NCBI GenBank assembly: GCA_025617745.1
Contig: CM046863.1
Span: 992,001-1,056,000, forward strand
Reading direction: 5' to 3'
Length of the DNA stretch: 64,000 nucleotides
From: Heliocidaris erythrogramma
Lineage: Eukaryota; Echinodermata; Echinoidea; Camarodonta; Echinometridae
Below, piece by piece: positions 45,323 to 57,589 of the stretch (position 1 is the stretch's first letter; each line of letters opens with the position of its first letter). Under the pieces are notes generated by a model. That model made no database searches, had not been told where the DNA came from, and worked only from the letters and a program-made list of their open reading frames with translations. The translations under genes and the position numbers were made by a program.

Positions 45323-48300
45323 TTTTACCCACGCCGATGAAATCGGCAGGGTTATGTAAAGGGCTCCGTATGTTTTTTTGTTTGTTTTTTTTGTTTGTTT
45401 TTTTGTTTGTTTGTTTGTTTGTATGTTTGTTTGTTTGTTTGTTTGTTTGTTTGTTTGTGTACAAGATAACAAGAGAACGGGTGAACGGATTTGCACCAAA
45501 TTTTCAGGGAATGTTCAGAAAGTGACAGGAAAGAATCGATTAGATTTTGGTGATGATTGGTTGACCCCTGCACATTCTGTGTGACCTTGAAGTTTTGACC
45601 CTGTAGTAAAGTATAGGAACTTCAGTTCAGATTGTGACAGGAAAGAAACTAGAAAGATTGATGACCCCAAACTTCGCCTGCAGATGCAGAAATATTTTGG
45701 CCAATCAAAACACTCATTACTTCGTCTCACCAAAAGTCTATTTCAGGTTTATGAATTTTAGAAGACTTTTAGACCCATTATTTGCCATTTCACTTCAAAT
45801 CCGTACGAGCCTGCAATGAATATTCAAAGCTAGCTATCGCGCGCGATACCTTTTTTTATCTACAAATTCATTTAGATTCAGGCTACCCTAGCCCTACGGC
45901 TTCTCCTCTATTTCTTATCTTCTGTGCTTTTCTGTTTATTTTCCCCGGTTCTTTCCACTTTGTTGTGGAAGTTTTTGTGATTTATTTTATCCTGGTGGAC
46001 GTGTAGTACGTGATTTTAATTGTTTTCGGTGAAAATCTGGTGAGTTTGTTCGACGTGAGTGAGTCTATCGCACTCGCGAGCGTTCGCGTGTGTTGATCTG
46101 AGTGAGTGGGCTGCGTAGCTAGCTGTACGTACATAACTATACACAGCGCTGTCGCGAAGTGACGGCGATCTGGACAGGCTAGGGCCGGAGTACATAACCC
46201 AGGCCAGGGAGTGCAGTGCAGTGCCTATGCCTGGCTGACTGTAGTAGGATTGAACTTTTTTCTTTGGGTTATAACGGTCATGTCATTTGAGATTTGAGTT
46301 AGTTTATAACTCATTTATGTCTGTTTGAGTGGATTTCGTAGTTGTAAAATATATACAAAAACTGTATTTTTTTTTAATTTGTGTGGATTTGCAAAATTTG
46401 GTGGCTGATCGAGGTTCGCCGAATACATGCACGCCAAGTATCCACTTTGACTTTGTTGATGGGTGGTGACTGAGCTGAGTGAGTAGGCTCTGTGCCTCGC
46501 ATGCATGTCATTTTGAAGTCGAGATCCAACTTGTTTTGTCGTCATATTTATTTTATCCAAGCCCGATGAAAAAAAACAACAACCCCAATTGCAATGTAAT
46601 TTAAAGATAGAACATGAATACATTTACTAACACTTACATGACTGAACACTGAATACAAATTGCTAACATTTTTTTCCTCACCACGCCACGCTCTCTGACA
46701 TGTCTAATCAATTACTTTTAGGGGAGAGATGTTTCAATAATAAAATATCTTTTTCAGAAGAATTTTTTCAAGGGTGGGGACACACAAAGCTATGACCTGG
46801 ATATGGCAAAATTTATTGGGGGGGGGGGGGGGAGATGTGCCTCTTGTTATCCCCTTTGAATGGCTACTGCTTACAAAAATAATCGCAACAAAACAAAACC
46901 TATATTGGGTTTTTTATACACGACAGGGGAACCAACCAGTAAAAATATATCTGCAGTTTCAAGAATAATCGCTCCGCTAAGGCGTGGGTCTGCCGCCTTT
47001 GACGGCCTTTCTAGTTTGTTACCCAGGCCGATGAAATCGGCAGGGTTATGTAAAGGGCTCCGTATGTTTGTTTGTTTGTTTGTTTGTTTGTTTTTTTTTT
47101 TTTGTTTGTTTGTTTGTGTACAAGATAACAAGAGAACGGGTGAACGGATTTGCACCAAATTTTCAGGGAATGTTCAGAAAGTGACAGGAAAGAATCGATT
47201 AGATTTTGGTGATGATTGGTTGACCCCTGCAAATTCTGTGTGACCTTGAAGTTTTGACCCTGTAGTAAAGTATAGGAACTTCAGTTCAGATAGTGACAGG
47301 AAAGAAACTAGAAAGATTGATGACCCCAAACTTCGCCTGCAGATGCAGAAATATTTTGGCCAATCAAAACACTCATTACTTCGTCTCACCAAAAGTCTAT
47401 TTCAGGTTTATGAATTTTAGAAGACTTTTAGACCCATTATTTGCCATTTCACTTCAAATCCGTACGAGCCTGCAATGAATATTCAAAGCTAGCTATCGCG
47501 CGCGATACCTTTTTTTATCTACAAATTCATTTAGATTCAGGCTACCCTAGCCCTACGGCTTCTCCTCTATTTCTTATCTTCTGTGCATTTCTGTTTATTT
47601 TCCCCGGTTCTTTCCACTTTGTTGTGGAAGTTTTTGTGATTTATTTTATCCTGGTGGACGTGTAGTACGTGATTTTAATTGTTTTCGGTGAAAATCTGGT
47701 GAGTTTGTTCGACGTGAGTGAGTCTATCGCACTCGCGAGCGTTCGCGTGTGTTGATCTGAGTGAGTGGGCTGCGTAGCTAGCTGTACGTACATAACTATA
47801 CACAGCGCTGTCGGGAAGTGACGGCGATCTGGTCGGGCTAGGGCCGGAGTACATAACCCAGGCCAGGGAGTGCAGTGCAGTGCCTATGCCTGGCTGACTG
47901 TAGTAGGATTGAACTTTTTTTTTTGGGTTATAACGGTCATGTCATTTGAGATTTGAGTTAGTTTATAACTCATTTATGTCTGTTTGAGTGGATTTCGTAG
48001 TTGTAAAATATATACAAAAACTGTATTTTTTTTTAATTTGTGTGGATTTGCAAAATTTGGTGGCTGATCGAGGTTCGCCGAATACATGCACGCCAAGTAT
48101 CCACTTTGACTTTGTTGATGGGTGGTGACTGAGCTGAGTGAGTAGGCTCTGTGCCTCGCATGCATGTCATTTTGAAGTCGAGATCCAACTTGTTTTGTCG
48201 TCATATTTATTTTATCCAAGCCCGATGAAAAAAAACAACAACCCCAATTGCAATGTAATTTAAAGATAGAACATGAATACATTTACTAACACTTACATGA

Positions 48301-48731
48301 CTGAACACTGAATACAAATTGCTAACATTTTTTTCCTCACCACGCCACGCTCTCTGACATGTCTAATCAATTACTTTTAGGGGAGAGATGTTTCAATAAT
48401 AAAATATCTTTTTCAGAAGAATTTTTCAAGGGTGGGGACACACAAAGCTATGACCTGGATATGGCAAAATTTATTGGGGGGGGGGTAGATGTGCCTCTTG
48501 TTATCCCCTTTGAATGGCTACTGCTTACAAAAATAATCGCAACAAAACAAAACCTATATTGGGTTTTTTATACACGACAGGGGAACCAACCAGTAAAAAT
48601 ATATCTGCAGTTTCAAGAATAATCGCTCCGCTAAGGCGTGGGTCTGCCGCCTTTGACGGCCTTTCTAGTTTGTTACCCAGGCCGATGAAATCGGCAGGGT
48701 TATGTAAAGGGCTCCGTATGTTTGTTTGTTT

Positions 48732-48769
<38 letters not shown>

Positions 48770-51700
48770 TTTGTGTGTACAAGATAACAAGAGAACGGTG
48801 AACGGATTTGCACCAAATTTTCAGGGAATGTTCAGAAAGTGACAGGAAAGAATCGATTAGATTTTGGTGATGATTGGTTGACCCCTGCACATTCTGTGTG
48901 ACCTTGAAGTTTTGACCCTGTAGTAAAGTATAGGAACTTCAGTTCAGATTGTGACAGGAAAGAAACTAGAAAGATTGATGACCCCAAACTTCGCCTGCAG
49001 ATGCAGAAATATTTTGGCCAATCAAAACACTCATTACTTCGTCTCACCAAAAGTCTATTTCAGGTTTATGAATTTTAGAAGACTTTTAGACCCATTATTT
49101 GCCATTTCACTTCAAATCCGTACGAGCCTGCAATGAATATTCAAAGCTAGCTATCGCGCGCGATACCTTTTTTTATCTACAAATTCATTTAGATTCAGGC
49201 TACCCTAGCCCTACGGCTTCTCCTCTATTTCTTATCTTCTGTGCATTTCTGTTTATTTTCCCCGGTTCTTTCCACTTTGTTGTGGAAGTTTTTGTGATTT
49301 ATTTTATCCTGGTGGACGTGTAGTACGTGATTTTAATTGTTTTCGGTGAAAATCTGGTGAGTTTGTTCGACGTGAGTGAGTCTATCGCACTCGCGAGCGT
49401 TCGCGTGTGTTGATCTGAGTGAGTGGGCTGCGTAGCTAGCTGTACGTACATAACTATACACAGCGCTGTCGGGAAGTGACGGCGATCTGGTCGGGCTAGG
49501 GCCGGAGTACATAACCCAGGCCAGGGAGTGCAGTGCAGTGCCTATGCCTGGCTGACTGTAGTAGGATTGAACTTTTTTGGGGGGGGTTATAACGGTCATG
49601 TCATTTGAGATTTGAGTTAGTTTATAACTCATTTATGTCTGTTTGAGTGGATTTCGTAGTTGTAAAATATATACAAAAACTGTATTTTTTTTTAATTTGT
49701 GTGGATTTGCAAAATTTGGTGGCTGATCGAGGTTCGCCGAATACATGCACGCCAAGTATCCACTTTGACTTTGTTGATGGGTGGTGACTGAGCTGAGTGA
49801 GTAGGCTCTGTGCCTCGCATGCATGTCATTTTGAAGTCGAGATCCAACTTGTTTTGTCGGCATATTTATTTTATCCAAGCCCGATGAAAAAAAACAACAA
49901 CCCCAATTGCAATGTAATTTAAAGATAGAACATGAATACATTTACTAACACTTACATGACTGAACACTGAATACAAATTGCTAACATTTTTTTCCTCACC
50001 ACGCCACGCTCTCTGACATGTCTAATCAATTACTTTTAGGGAGAGATGTTTCAATAATAAAATATCTTTTTCAGAAGAATTTTTTCAAGGGTGGGGACAC
50101 ACAAAGCTATGACCTGGATATGGCAAAATCTATTGGGGGGGGGGGGTAGATGTGCCTCTTGTTATCCCCTTTGAATGGCTACTGCTTACAAAAATAATCG
50201 CAACAAAACAAAACCTATATTGGGTTTTTTATACACGACAGGGGAACCAACCAGTAAAAATATATCTGCAGTTTCAAGAATAATCGCTCCGCTAAGGCGT
50301 GGGTCTGCCGCCTTTGACGGCCTTTCTAGTTTGTTACCCAGGCCGATGAAATCGGCAGGGTTATGTAAAGGGCTCCGTATGTTTGTTTGTTTGTTTTTTT
50401 TTGTTTTTTTTTGTTTGTTTGTTTGTTTGTGTACAAGATAACAAGAGAACGGGTGAACGGATTTGCACCAAATTTTCAGGGAATGTTCAGAAAGTGACAG
50501 GAAAGAATCGATTAGATTTTGGTGATGATTGGTTGACCCCTGCAAATTCTGTGTGACCTTGAACTTTTGACCCTGTAGTAAAGTATAGGAACTTCAGTTC
50601 AGAGAGTGACAGGATAGAAACTAGAAAGTTTGATGACCCCAAACTTCGCCTGCCGATGCAGAAATATTTTGGTCAATCAAAACACTCATTACTTCGTCTC
50701 ACCAAAAATCTATTTCAGGTTTATGAATTTTAGAAGACTTTTAGACCCATTATTTGCTATTTCACTTCAAATCCGCACGAGCCTGCAATGAATATTCAAA
50801 GCCAACGTATCCCAGCAACAAGGGATTTTTCGCGCTTGAACTGTACTCTCGTTGCGAAATCGAAAGCGGCTAGGTATACGGTATACGTACAGCCTAGCAC
50901 GTCTAATTTCTCCTATTTCTTATCTTCTGTGCATTTCTGTTTATTTTCCCCGGTTCTTTCCACTTTGTTGTGGAAGTTTTTGTGATTTATTTTATCCTGG
51001 TGGACGTGTAGTACGTGATTTTAATTGTTTTCGGTGAAAATCTGGTGCGTTTGTTCGACGTGAGTGAGTCTATCGCACTCGCGAGTGTTCGCGTGTGTTG
51101 ATCTGAGTGAGTGGCTGAGTAGCTGTAGTGTACGTACATAACTATACACAGCACTGTCGCGAAGTGCCTGGGGCCGGCCGGCTGACTGTAGTACTGAGTG
51201 AGTAAGCTCTGTGCCTCGCATGCACGTCATTTTCAAGTCGAGATCCAACTTCTTTTGTCGTCATATTTATTTTATCCAAGCCCGATGAAAAAAAAAACAA
51301 CAACCCGAATTGCAATGTAAAGATAGAACATGAATACATTTACTAACACTGACATGACTGAACCAAGGGCGTACGCAGCGGGGAGGGGGGGGGGGGGCAG
51401 TTGCCCCCCCCCCCCCCCCCAGAAATTTCAAAATCATACTTTTTTTTAATCGGGTTTAGACTTCAAGTTATGGGTTCCTTTGAAAGCGATCATCTTGCCC
51501 CCCCAGGAAAAAAATTTCTGCGTACGGCCTTGGACTGAACACTGAATACAAATTGCTAACATTTTTTTCCTCACCACGCCACGCTCTCTGACATGTCTAA
51601 TCAATTACTTTTAGGGGAGGGATGTTTCAATAATAAAATATCTTTTTCAGAAGAATTTTTTCAAGGGTGGGGACACACAAAGCTATGACCTGGATATGGC

Positions 51701-53496
51701 AAAATTTATTGGGGGGGGGAGATGTGCCTCTTGTTATCCCCTTTGAATGGCTACTGCTTACAAAAATAATCGCAACAAAACAAAACCTATTGGGTTAAGG
51801 CGTGGGTCTGCCGCCTTTGACGGCCTTTCTAGTTTGTTTGTTTGTTTGTTTGTTTGTTTTGTGTACAAGATAACAAGAGAACGGGTGAACGGATTTGCAC
51901 CAAATTTTCAGGGAATGTTCAGAAAGTGACAGGAAAGAATCGATTAGATTTTGGTGATGATTGGTTGACCCCTGCACATTCTGTGTGACCTTGAAGTTTT
52001 AACCCTGTAGTAAAGTATAGGAACTTCAGTTCAGATAGTGACAGGAAAGAAACTAGAAAGATTGATGACCCCAAACTTCGCCTGCAGATGCAGAAATATT
52101 TTGGCCAATCAAAACACTCATTACTTCGTCTCACCAAAAGTCTATTTCAGGTTTATGAATTTTAGAAGACTTTTAGACCCATTATTTGCCATTTCATGAT
52201 CACTTCAAATCCGTACGAGCCTGCAATGAATATTCAAAGCCAACGTATCCCAGCAACAAGGGATTTTCGCGCGCTTGAACTACTACTGCGAAAGCGGCTA
52301 TGTACGGTATACTAGTAGTAGTAATAGGCGGCTCTATAGCTTTACAAATTCATTTAGATTCAGGCTACCCTAGCCCTACGACTTCTCCTCTATTTCTTAT
52401 CTTCTGTGCATTTCTGTTTATTTTCCCCGGTTCTTTCCACTTTGTTGTGGAAGTTTTTGTGATTTATTTTATCCTGGTGGACGTGTAGTACGTGATTTTA
52501 ATTGTTTTCGGTGAAAATCTGGTGAGTTTGTTCGACGTGAGTGAGTCTATCGCACTCGCGAGCGTTCGCGTGTGTTGATCTGAGTGAGTGGGCTGTGTAG
52601 CTAGCTGTACGTATACACAGCGCTGTCGCGAAGTGACGGCGATCTGGTCGGGCTAGGGAGTACATAACCCCAGGGAGTACAGTGCCTGTGCCTGGCTGAC
52701 TGTAGGCCTAGTAGTACTAGTAGCATTGAACTTTTTTCTTTGGTTATAACGGTCCTGTCATTTGAGATTTGAGTTAGTTTATAACTCATTTATGTCTGTT
52801 TGAGTGGATTTCGTAGTTGTAAAATATATACAAAAACTGTATTTTTTTTTAATTTGTGTGGATTTGCAAAATTTGGTGGCTGATCGAGGTTCGCCGAATA
52901 CATGCACGCCAGTATCCACTTTGACTTTGTTGATGGGTGGTGACTGAGCTGAGTGAGTAAGCTCTGTGCCTCGCATGCATGTCATTTATGTCATGCATGT
53001 CATGTCATCGAGATCCAACTTATTTTGTCGTCATATTTATTTTATCCAAGCCCGATGAAAAAAAACAATAACCCCAGTTGCAATGTAATTTAAAGATAGA
53101 ACATGAATACATTTACTAACACTTACATGACTGAACACTGAATACAAATTGCTAACATTTTTTCCTCACCACGCCACGCTCTCTGACATGTCTAATCAAT
53201 TAAGTTTCAATAATAAAATATCTTTTTCAGAAGAATTTTTTCAAGGGTGGGGACACACAAAGCTATGACCTGGATATGGCAAAATTTATTGGGGGGGGGG
53301 GGGTTAGATGTGCCTCTTGTTATCCCCTTTGATTGGCTACTGCTTACAAAAATAATCGCAAGAAAACAAAACCTATATTGGGTTTACTGTTTTTTTTATA
53401 CACGACAGGGGAACCAACCAGTAAAAATATATCTGCAGTTTCAAGAATAATAGCTCCGCTAAGGCGTGGGTCTGCCACCTTTGACGGCCTTTCTAG
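45323..53496 (+). repeat. Tandem array of five ~1.5-1.7-kb hairpin-ended units
   Basis: Units start at 45323, 47021, 48675, 50336 and about 51832. A unit begins ACCCAGGCCGATGAAATCGG (hairpin GCCGAT/ATCGGC) followed by a variable TTTG run and GGTGAACGGATTTGCACC. It ends with GTCTGCCGCCTTTGACGGCC and TTTCTAG. Inside is a CpG-containing stretch with CACTCGCGAGCGTTCGCG and a GTGAGT-type donor-like site, but no long frame. TTTGAT flanks both sides (45317-45322 and 53497-53502), a possible target duplication. Units 1-3 are almost identical; 4 and 5 differ and are shorter in places. Confidence 0.85.
51364..51532. mobile_element. hAT-type MITE inside array unit 4
   Basis: 169 bp, ends CAAGGGCGTACGCAG and CTGCGTACGGCCTTG, with poly-G and poly-C inside. 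It is flanked by the exact 8-bp duplication GACTGAAC (51356-51363 and 51533-51540), while the other units show a single GACTGAAC. The 8-bp target and CA-start TIR fit the hAT superfamily. Confidence 0.85.
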
Positions 53497-54960
53497 TTTG
53501 ATAGTATTAGGAAGAGCGTTCCACAGAACGGGCCCCGCATGAGCAAAGGCCCGATCCCCCCACTTTTTCCTAGACAATGGAACCTGCAGTAAATTTGTAT
53601 CAGATGAGCGTGAAGGAACGTATTTATGTAACAAATCCAAATTATATTTTGGGGCCGTACCGTTAACAATATGAAAAACGAAGAGAAGCAATTTAAAGAC
53701 AATGCGCTCCCTCACGGGCAACAATGGAGACACTGTAAAATTGAAGTTATATGATCGCGTTTGGTAGTATGGGTAACGATACGTGCTGCTGCGTTTTGAA
53801 CTTTTTGCAGTTTGTGAAGTTGAAAATCTGGTAAACTATACAAAAGACTATTGCCGAAATCAAATCGTGATGAAATCAAAGAATGAACCAATTTCGATGT
53901 AGCGGACTGAGTCAAATATTTTCGAATGAAACCAATATTGCGCAAACTGGTAGCGAACTGAACTGCAAATATTTGTAATCTGTTTCGACATCGACATTTC
54001 GGAATCAAAAGTTACACCAAGATTTCTGCAGGATTCAGAAACAGAAAGCGTTTTATCACAAACAGAAATTGAAGTTATATTAACTTTGTCTTGACACTGG
54101 GCTTTAGATCCAAAAAGCATGAATTCACATTTATCATGATTTAACTGTAAGGAATTTGAATGCATCCAAATGTCGATGTCATGTATACAGGATTCTAAGT
54201 TGTTGATTGCATCTGTAGCTTGGTTATGATGAAAAGAAACATAAATCTCTATGTCATCAGCGTAAATATGGTATTTTACTGAATATTCTTGAAAGAGAAA
54301 TTGCAACCGTGTTAAATAGAGCGAAAAAGGGGTTTGCCCTCCCACAGAGCGCTGTGGACGGTACACCGCAAGTTAATGGCATGGGTATAGATGTTGACCC
54401 ATTGACAACTACCATCTGTGAATGTCCAGACAAATATGAACTGAACCATTCCAGAGCAGTACCTTTTATACCCAGACTTGATAGAATATTCAAAATAATG
54501 GAATGATCTATGGTGTCAAAAGCAGAGGACAAATCCAGTAAGACAAGGGCAGTCACATGTCCGTTATCCATTTCCTGCAAAATATGATTAGACAAATTCT
54601 TCAAAAGAGTCTCGACACTATGGTTTGGTCTATAAGCAGATTGCAATGGGTCGAGTAAAAAATGTTCCTGTAAATAATCCAAGAGCCGAGAAAAAAACTA
54701 CTCTTTCCAGAACCTTGAACAAAAATGGTAAGTTGGAAACCGGTCGATAAATATTTAGGGATTCGTGATCTAATGTTGATTTCTTAAGAAGGTGACGAAC
54801 AAAAGCAACTTTCAAAGCTCATGGAACGCATGCTTGTGCAATACTGAGCTTAATAATTTCGGAAATAATTGGGGCCGTCGTGAGAGAGCAATCTTTGAGT
54901 AAAATAGTGGAAATTGGATCTGAAGGGGAAGATTGAGCCAAAAAACCCATGATGCTACTG
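53497..54960 (-). pseudogene. L2/CR1-like reverse transcriptase, degenerate
   Basis: Minus-strand pieces in changing frames follow the order of a non-LTR reverse transcriptase: SPSDPISTILLKDC, then YRPVSNLPFLFKVLERVV, then QSAYRPNHSVETLL, LVLLDLSSAFDTIDH (first catalytic Asp), a damaged CGVP box, YADDIEIYV (catalytic Asp pair, near 54255), LGVTFDSEM, LQKVQNAAARIV and finally GPVLWNALPNTI next to the array. The endonuclease part is absent. At least four frame breaks are present. With the 3' end at 45125-45322 it forms a single element split by the tandem array. Confidence 0.85.
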
Positions 54961-56830
54961 GAAAAAGAGTAAATATTAATACATTTGTAATGTATATGAT
55001 TATCTTCTCTTTTACAGGACATTCACTTATCATAACTTGTTTTAGTAAAGGGGTGATGGATGTGACCACTACATGTGTTGGCCGTTACCATGGTAACAAA
55101 TATATTTATTGTGTTGTACTTATAACAAAATACATGTACTATGGTTGTTTTCACCATGAAATAATGGTAAACATTTAATAATTTTTGCCGCCTGATTAAT
55201 TATATTCAAAATTTAAGTTTGGAATAGAGCTAAATTTGATTTATGAAAAAAATTGTTGCCATGAAAAGAGAATGTTAATGAAAATGACATCTTTCAACTA
55301 AAGAAAGAAATGTAACTAACCAATATAAAATGTATAGCAAGCAGATTATAACAAACACTGTCAGCCATTAGATCTGCTCGTTAGGTGTGAATGTGACCAC
55401 TATAACTGTTACTAAAAAGTGGTAGCTAATACAAAAAGTGGTGTTGTCTTTCTACCAGAATTTCTGTTTACTTGATTCAAATCAAGATCCAGAAGATTTT
55501 TGTCGCCAGTAAAATGGGTAATACCAAAATTTTCGCCTTGAACATGATGACAAGACCTGCTACTTGATTCATTCACAATTGAATTTATATATTTATGTAT
55601 GTTTTGGATCATGGTCCTGATGTAACAGGATTAAACAATAAGGTAGGGCATAAATTGGTAACAATATTTATAAGAAAATACAAGTAATATAGGCACATAA
55701 TAAAAAAACTAACTTAACAAGTAAAAGCACCAATAATAAACGGCTATGAATATTTCAAAAATAACAAATTGAGTATATTATGTAATGCGAAGCCTAATGT
55801 GGAACGTGGATAACATCCGTGTACTAATGAGACTACATGATTTAAAAAAAAACCCACATGACCCGTATTAGATAAATACCCCGTACATAGTTCCTGTTAC
55901 TTTGTGGATTGTCATCTAAAATAAGAACCGAAAAACGTCAGAGTACTTTTAAAATTTATTTTTGAAAGTCACACAAAGATCATATACATACATATATCGA
56001 TGGTATTCATTAAGGTTAGCTGGCAACCAAATACGGTATAATCAAAGATTTAGTGTTGATGTAGAGTGTAGCGACTTAAAATCAAGAGTTTGCAAGGAAT
56101 CAATATTTAAGACCAGGGTAGCAAAGCGTCTCGTGGGGGGGGGTGGCACGGTGGGGGTAAAGTAGACACCAGCAGAAAACGAACTACTGGGGGAAAGGGG
56201 CATTAACAGAAAAGACAACTTTTAGGGGAAAGGGAAAGGCATAAATAGAAACGTTAAAGTGAATACATAAGTTTTAGTCATGATATATACCCTACATTTC
56301 AGGACAGATTCAAATAATCCTATTTGTTTCTCTCTTTACATCACAGTGTTCAGTTAAGTGAGAGGGTCTGTGATGGTCTGCATATTCATTTAATTTCCAA
56401 GCAAGCATAATAGCGGGCTGTGACATCCAATGGTGGATCTAAGGGGGGGGCCTTTGGCGGAGCTTTTTAAAAAGTATTCATGATAGGAATCTAGGACTTC
56501 GGCTCCATATTTTGGTGGCAGAGGCCCTTCGCTTATCACTCTTTCACATCGAGACTTCGAGACCCCCCCCCCCCCCCCACCCCCTTTTTGAAAAATCCTG
56601 GATCCGTGGTGACATCAGATTCTCATGGAGAGGAAAAGGTCATCCTAGTGGGGTTCAAAGTACAATGTCATCATGAAAAATAATTTACCGATGAGCCTGA
56701 GTCTGGGTGCCATCGATTACCGATAAACCTTTGTGAACGACGACATCATCATTTTTTTTTTGGGGGGGGGGGGGCGCAGGTGCAGAAGCAAATAATAGAA
56801 TAATCTATTTTGAACCTGTTTCAACCGTGA
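54961..56830. other. Intergenic stretch with no recognised gene
   Basis: AT-rich with a G-rich part at 56130-56170, mixed G and C runs at 56440-56590 and a T/G run before the gap. A perfect X-box-like palindrome is at 55084. No exon with credible splice sites was recognised. Confidence 0.45.
55084..55097. promoter_or_regulatory. Perfect RFX X-box-like palindrome
   Basis: GTTACCATGGTAAC matches the X-box consensus exactly on both strands. No start codon or exon is recognised nearby, so a regulatory role is only possible. Confidence 0.3.
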
Positions 56831-57330
56831 NNNNNNNNNNNNNNNNNNNNNNNNNNNNNNNNNNNNNNNNNNNNNNNNNNNNNNNNNNNNNNNNNNNNNN
56901 NNNNNNNNNNNNNNNNNNNNNNNNNNNNNNNNNNNNNNNNNNNNNNNNNNNNNNNNNNNNNNNNNNNNNNNNNNNNNNNNNNNNNNNNNNNNNNNNNNNN
57001 NNNNNNNNNNNNNNNNNNNNNNNNNNNNNNNNNNNNNNNNNNNNNNNNNNNNNNNNNNNNNNNNNNNNNNNNNNNNNNNNNNNNNNNNNNNNNNNNNNNN
57101 NNNNNNNNNNNNNNNNNNNNNNNNNNNNNNNNNNNNNNNNNNNNNNNNNNNNNNNNNNNNNNNNNNNNNNNNNNNNNNNNNNNNNNNNNNNNNNNNNNNN
57201 NNNNNNNNNNNNNNNNNNNNNNNNNNNNNNNNNNNNNNNNNNNNNNNNNNNNNNNNNNNNNNNNNNNNNNNNNNNNNNNNNNNNNNNNNNNNNNNNNNNN
57301 NNNNNNNNNNNNNNNNNNNNNNNNNNNNNN
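56831..57330. other. Assembly gap of exactly 500 Ns
   Basis: A run of 500 N, a size suggesting a fixed placeholder and not a measured distance. The true sequence between 56830 and 57331, including possible upstream parts of the THAP gene region, is unknown. Confidence 0.98.
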
Positions 57331-57439
57331 TTCATTAAGGGGTAATTAAAAATTTACATATCGTAACAAAATCCCACTCATTCAGGCATTAATAAGCAAT
57401 TTCAATCAACTTTGAGGGACATGTGTCGTCCGCTAGCGT

Positions 57440-57589
57440 AACTCACAGGGAATCGCCATTTTGCAGGCCTGAGCCTCGATCCCCTGCGATGTTGTGACGT
57501 TTTTGCGGAAAGCTGAACAACAAAGTTCCCGGATGCGTGCAGAGTCGCGCTAGATTTGCGTGCATTGCTTGTGTACGTTCGTGGAAATC
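57440..57589 (+). promoter_or_regulatory. Probable promoter/5' UTR of the THAP gene
   Basis: CpG-containing sequence directly upstream of the THAP start, with CGCCATTTTG (YY1-like) near 57455 and TGTGACGT (CRE-like) near 57491. No TATA box. Called from position and motifs only. Confidence 0.35.

Noticed and set aside
45337-50545. Frames rich in CLFVCLFVC or NKQTNKQT in each array unit
   Set aside because: They translate the variable TTTG/CAAA microsatellite and change with its length between units.
45323-53496. Tandem snRNA, 5S rRNA or spliced-leader gene cluster, since the unit is tandem and has a GTGAGT donor-like site
   Set aside because: I found no snRNA or 5S signature, no convincing Sm site context and no internal control boxes. 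The hairpin-ended repeat explanation accounts for the unit ends.
53712-54682. Several separate small genes on the minus strand
   Set aside because: The pieces follow reverse-transcriptase motif order across frames and are one decayed ORF.
56805-57345. Frames spanning the N gap
   Set aside because: They consist of unknown residues across the 500-N placeholder.
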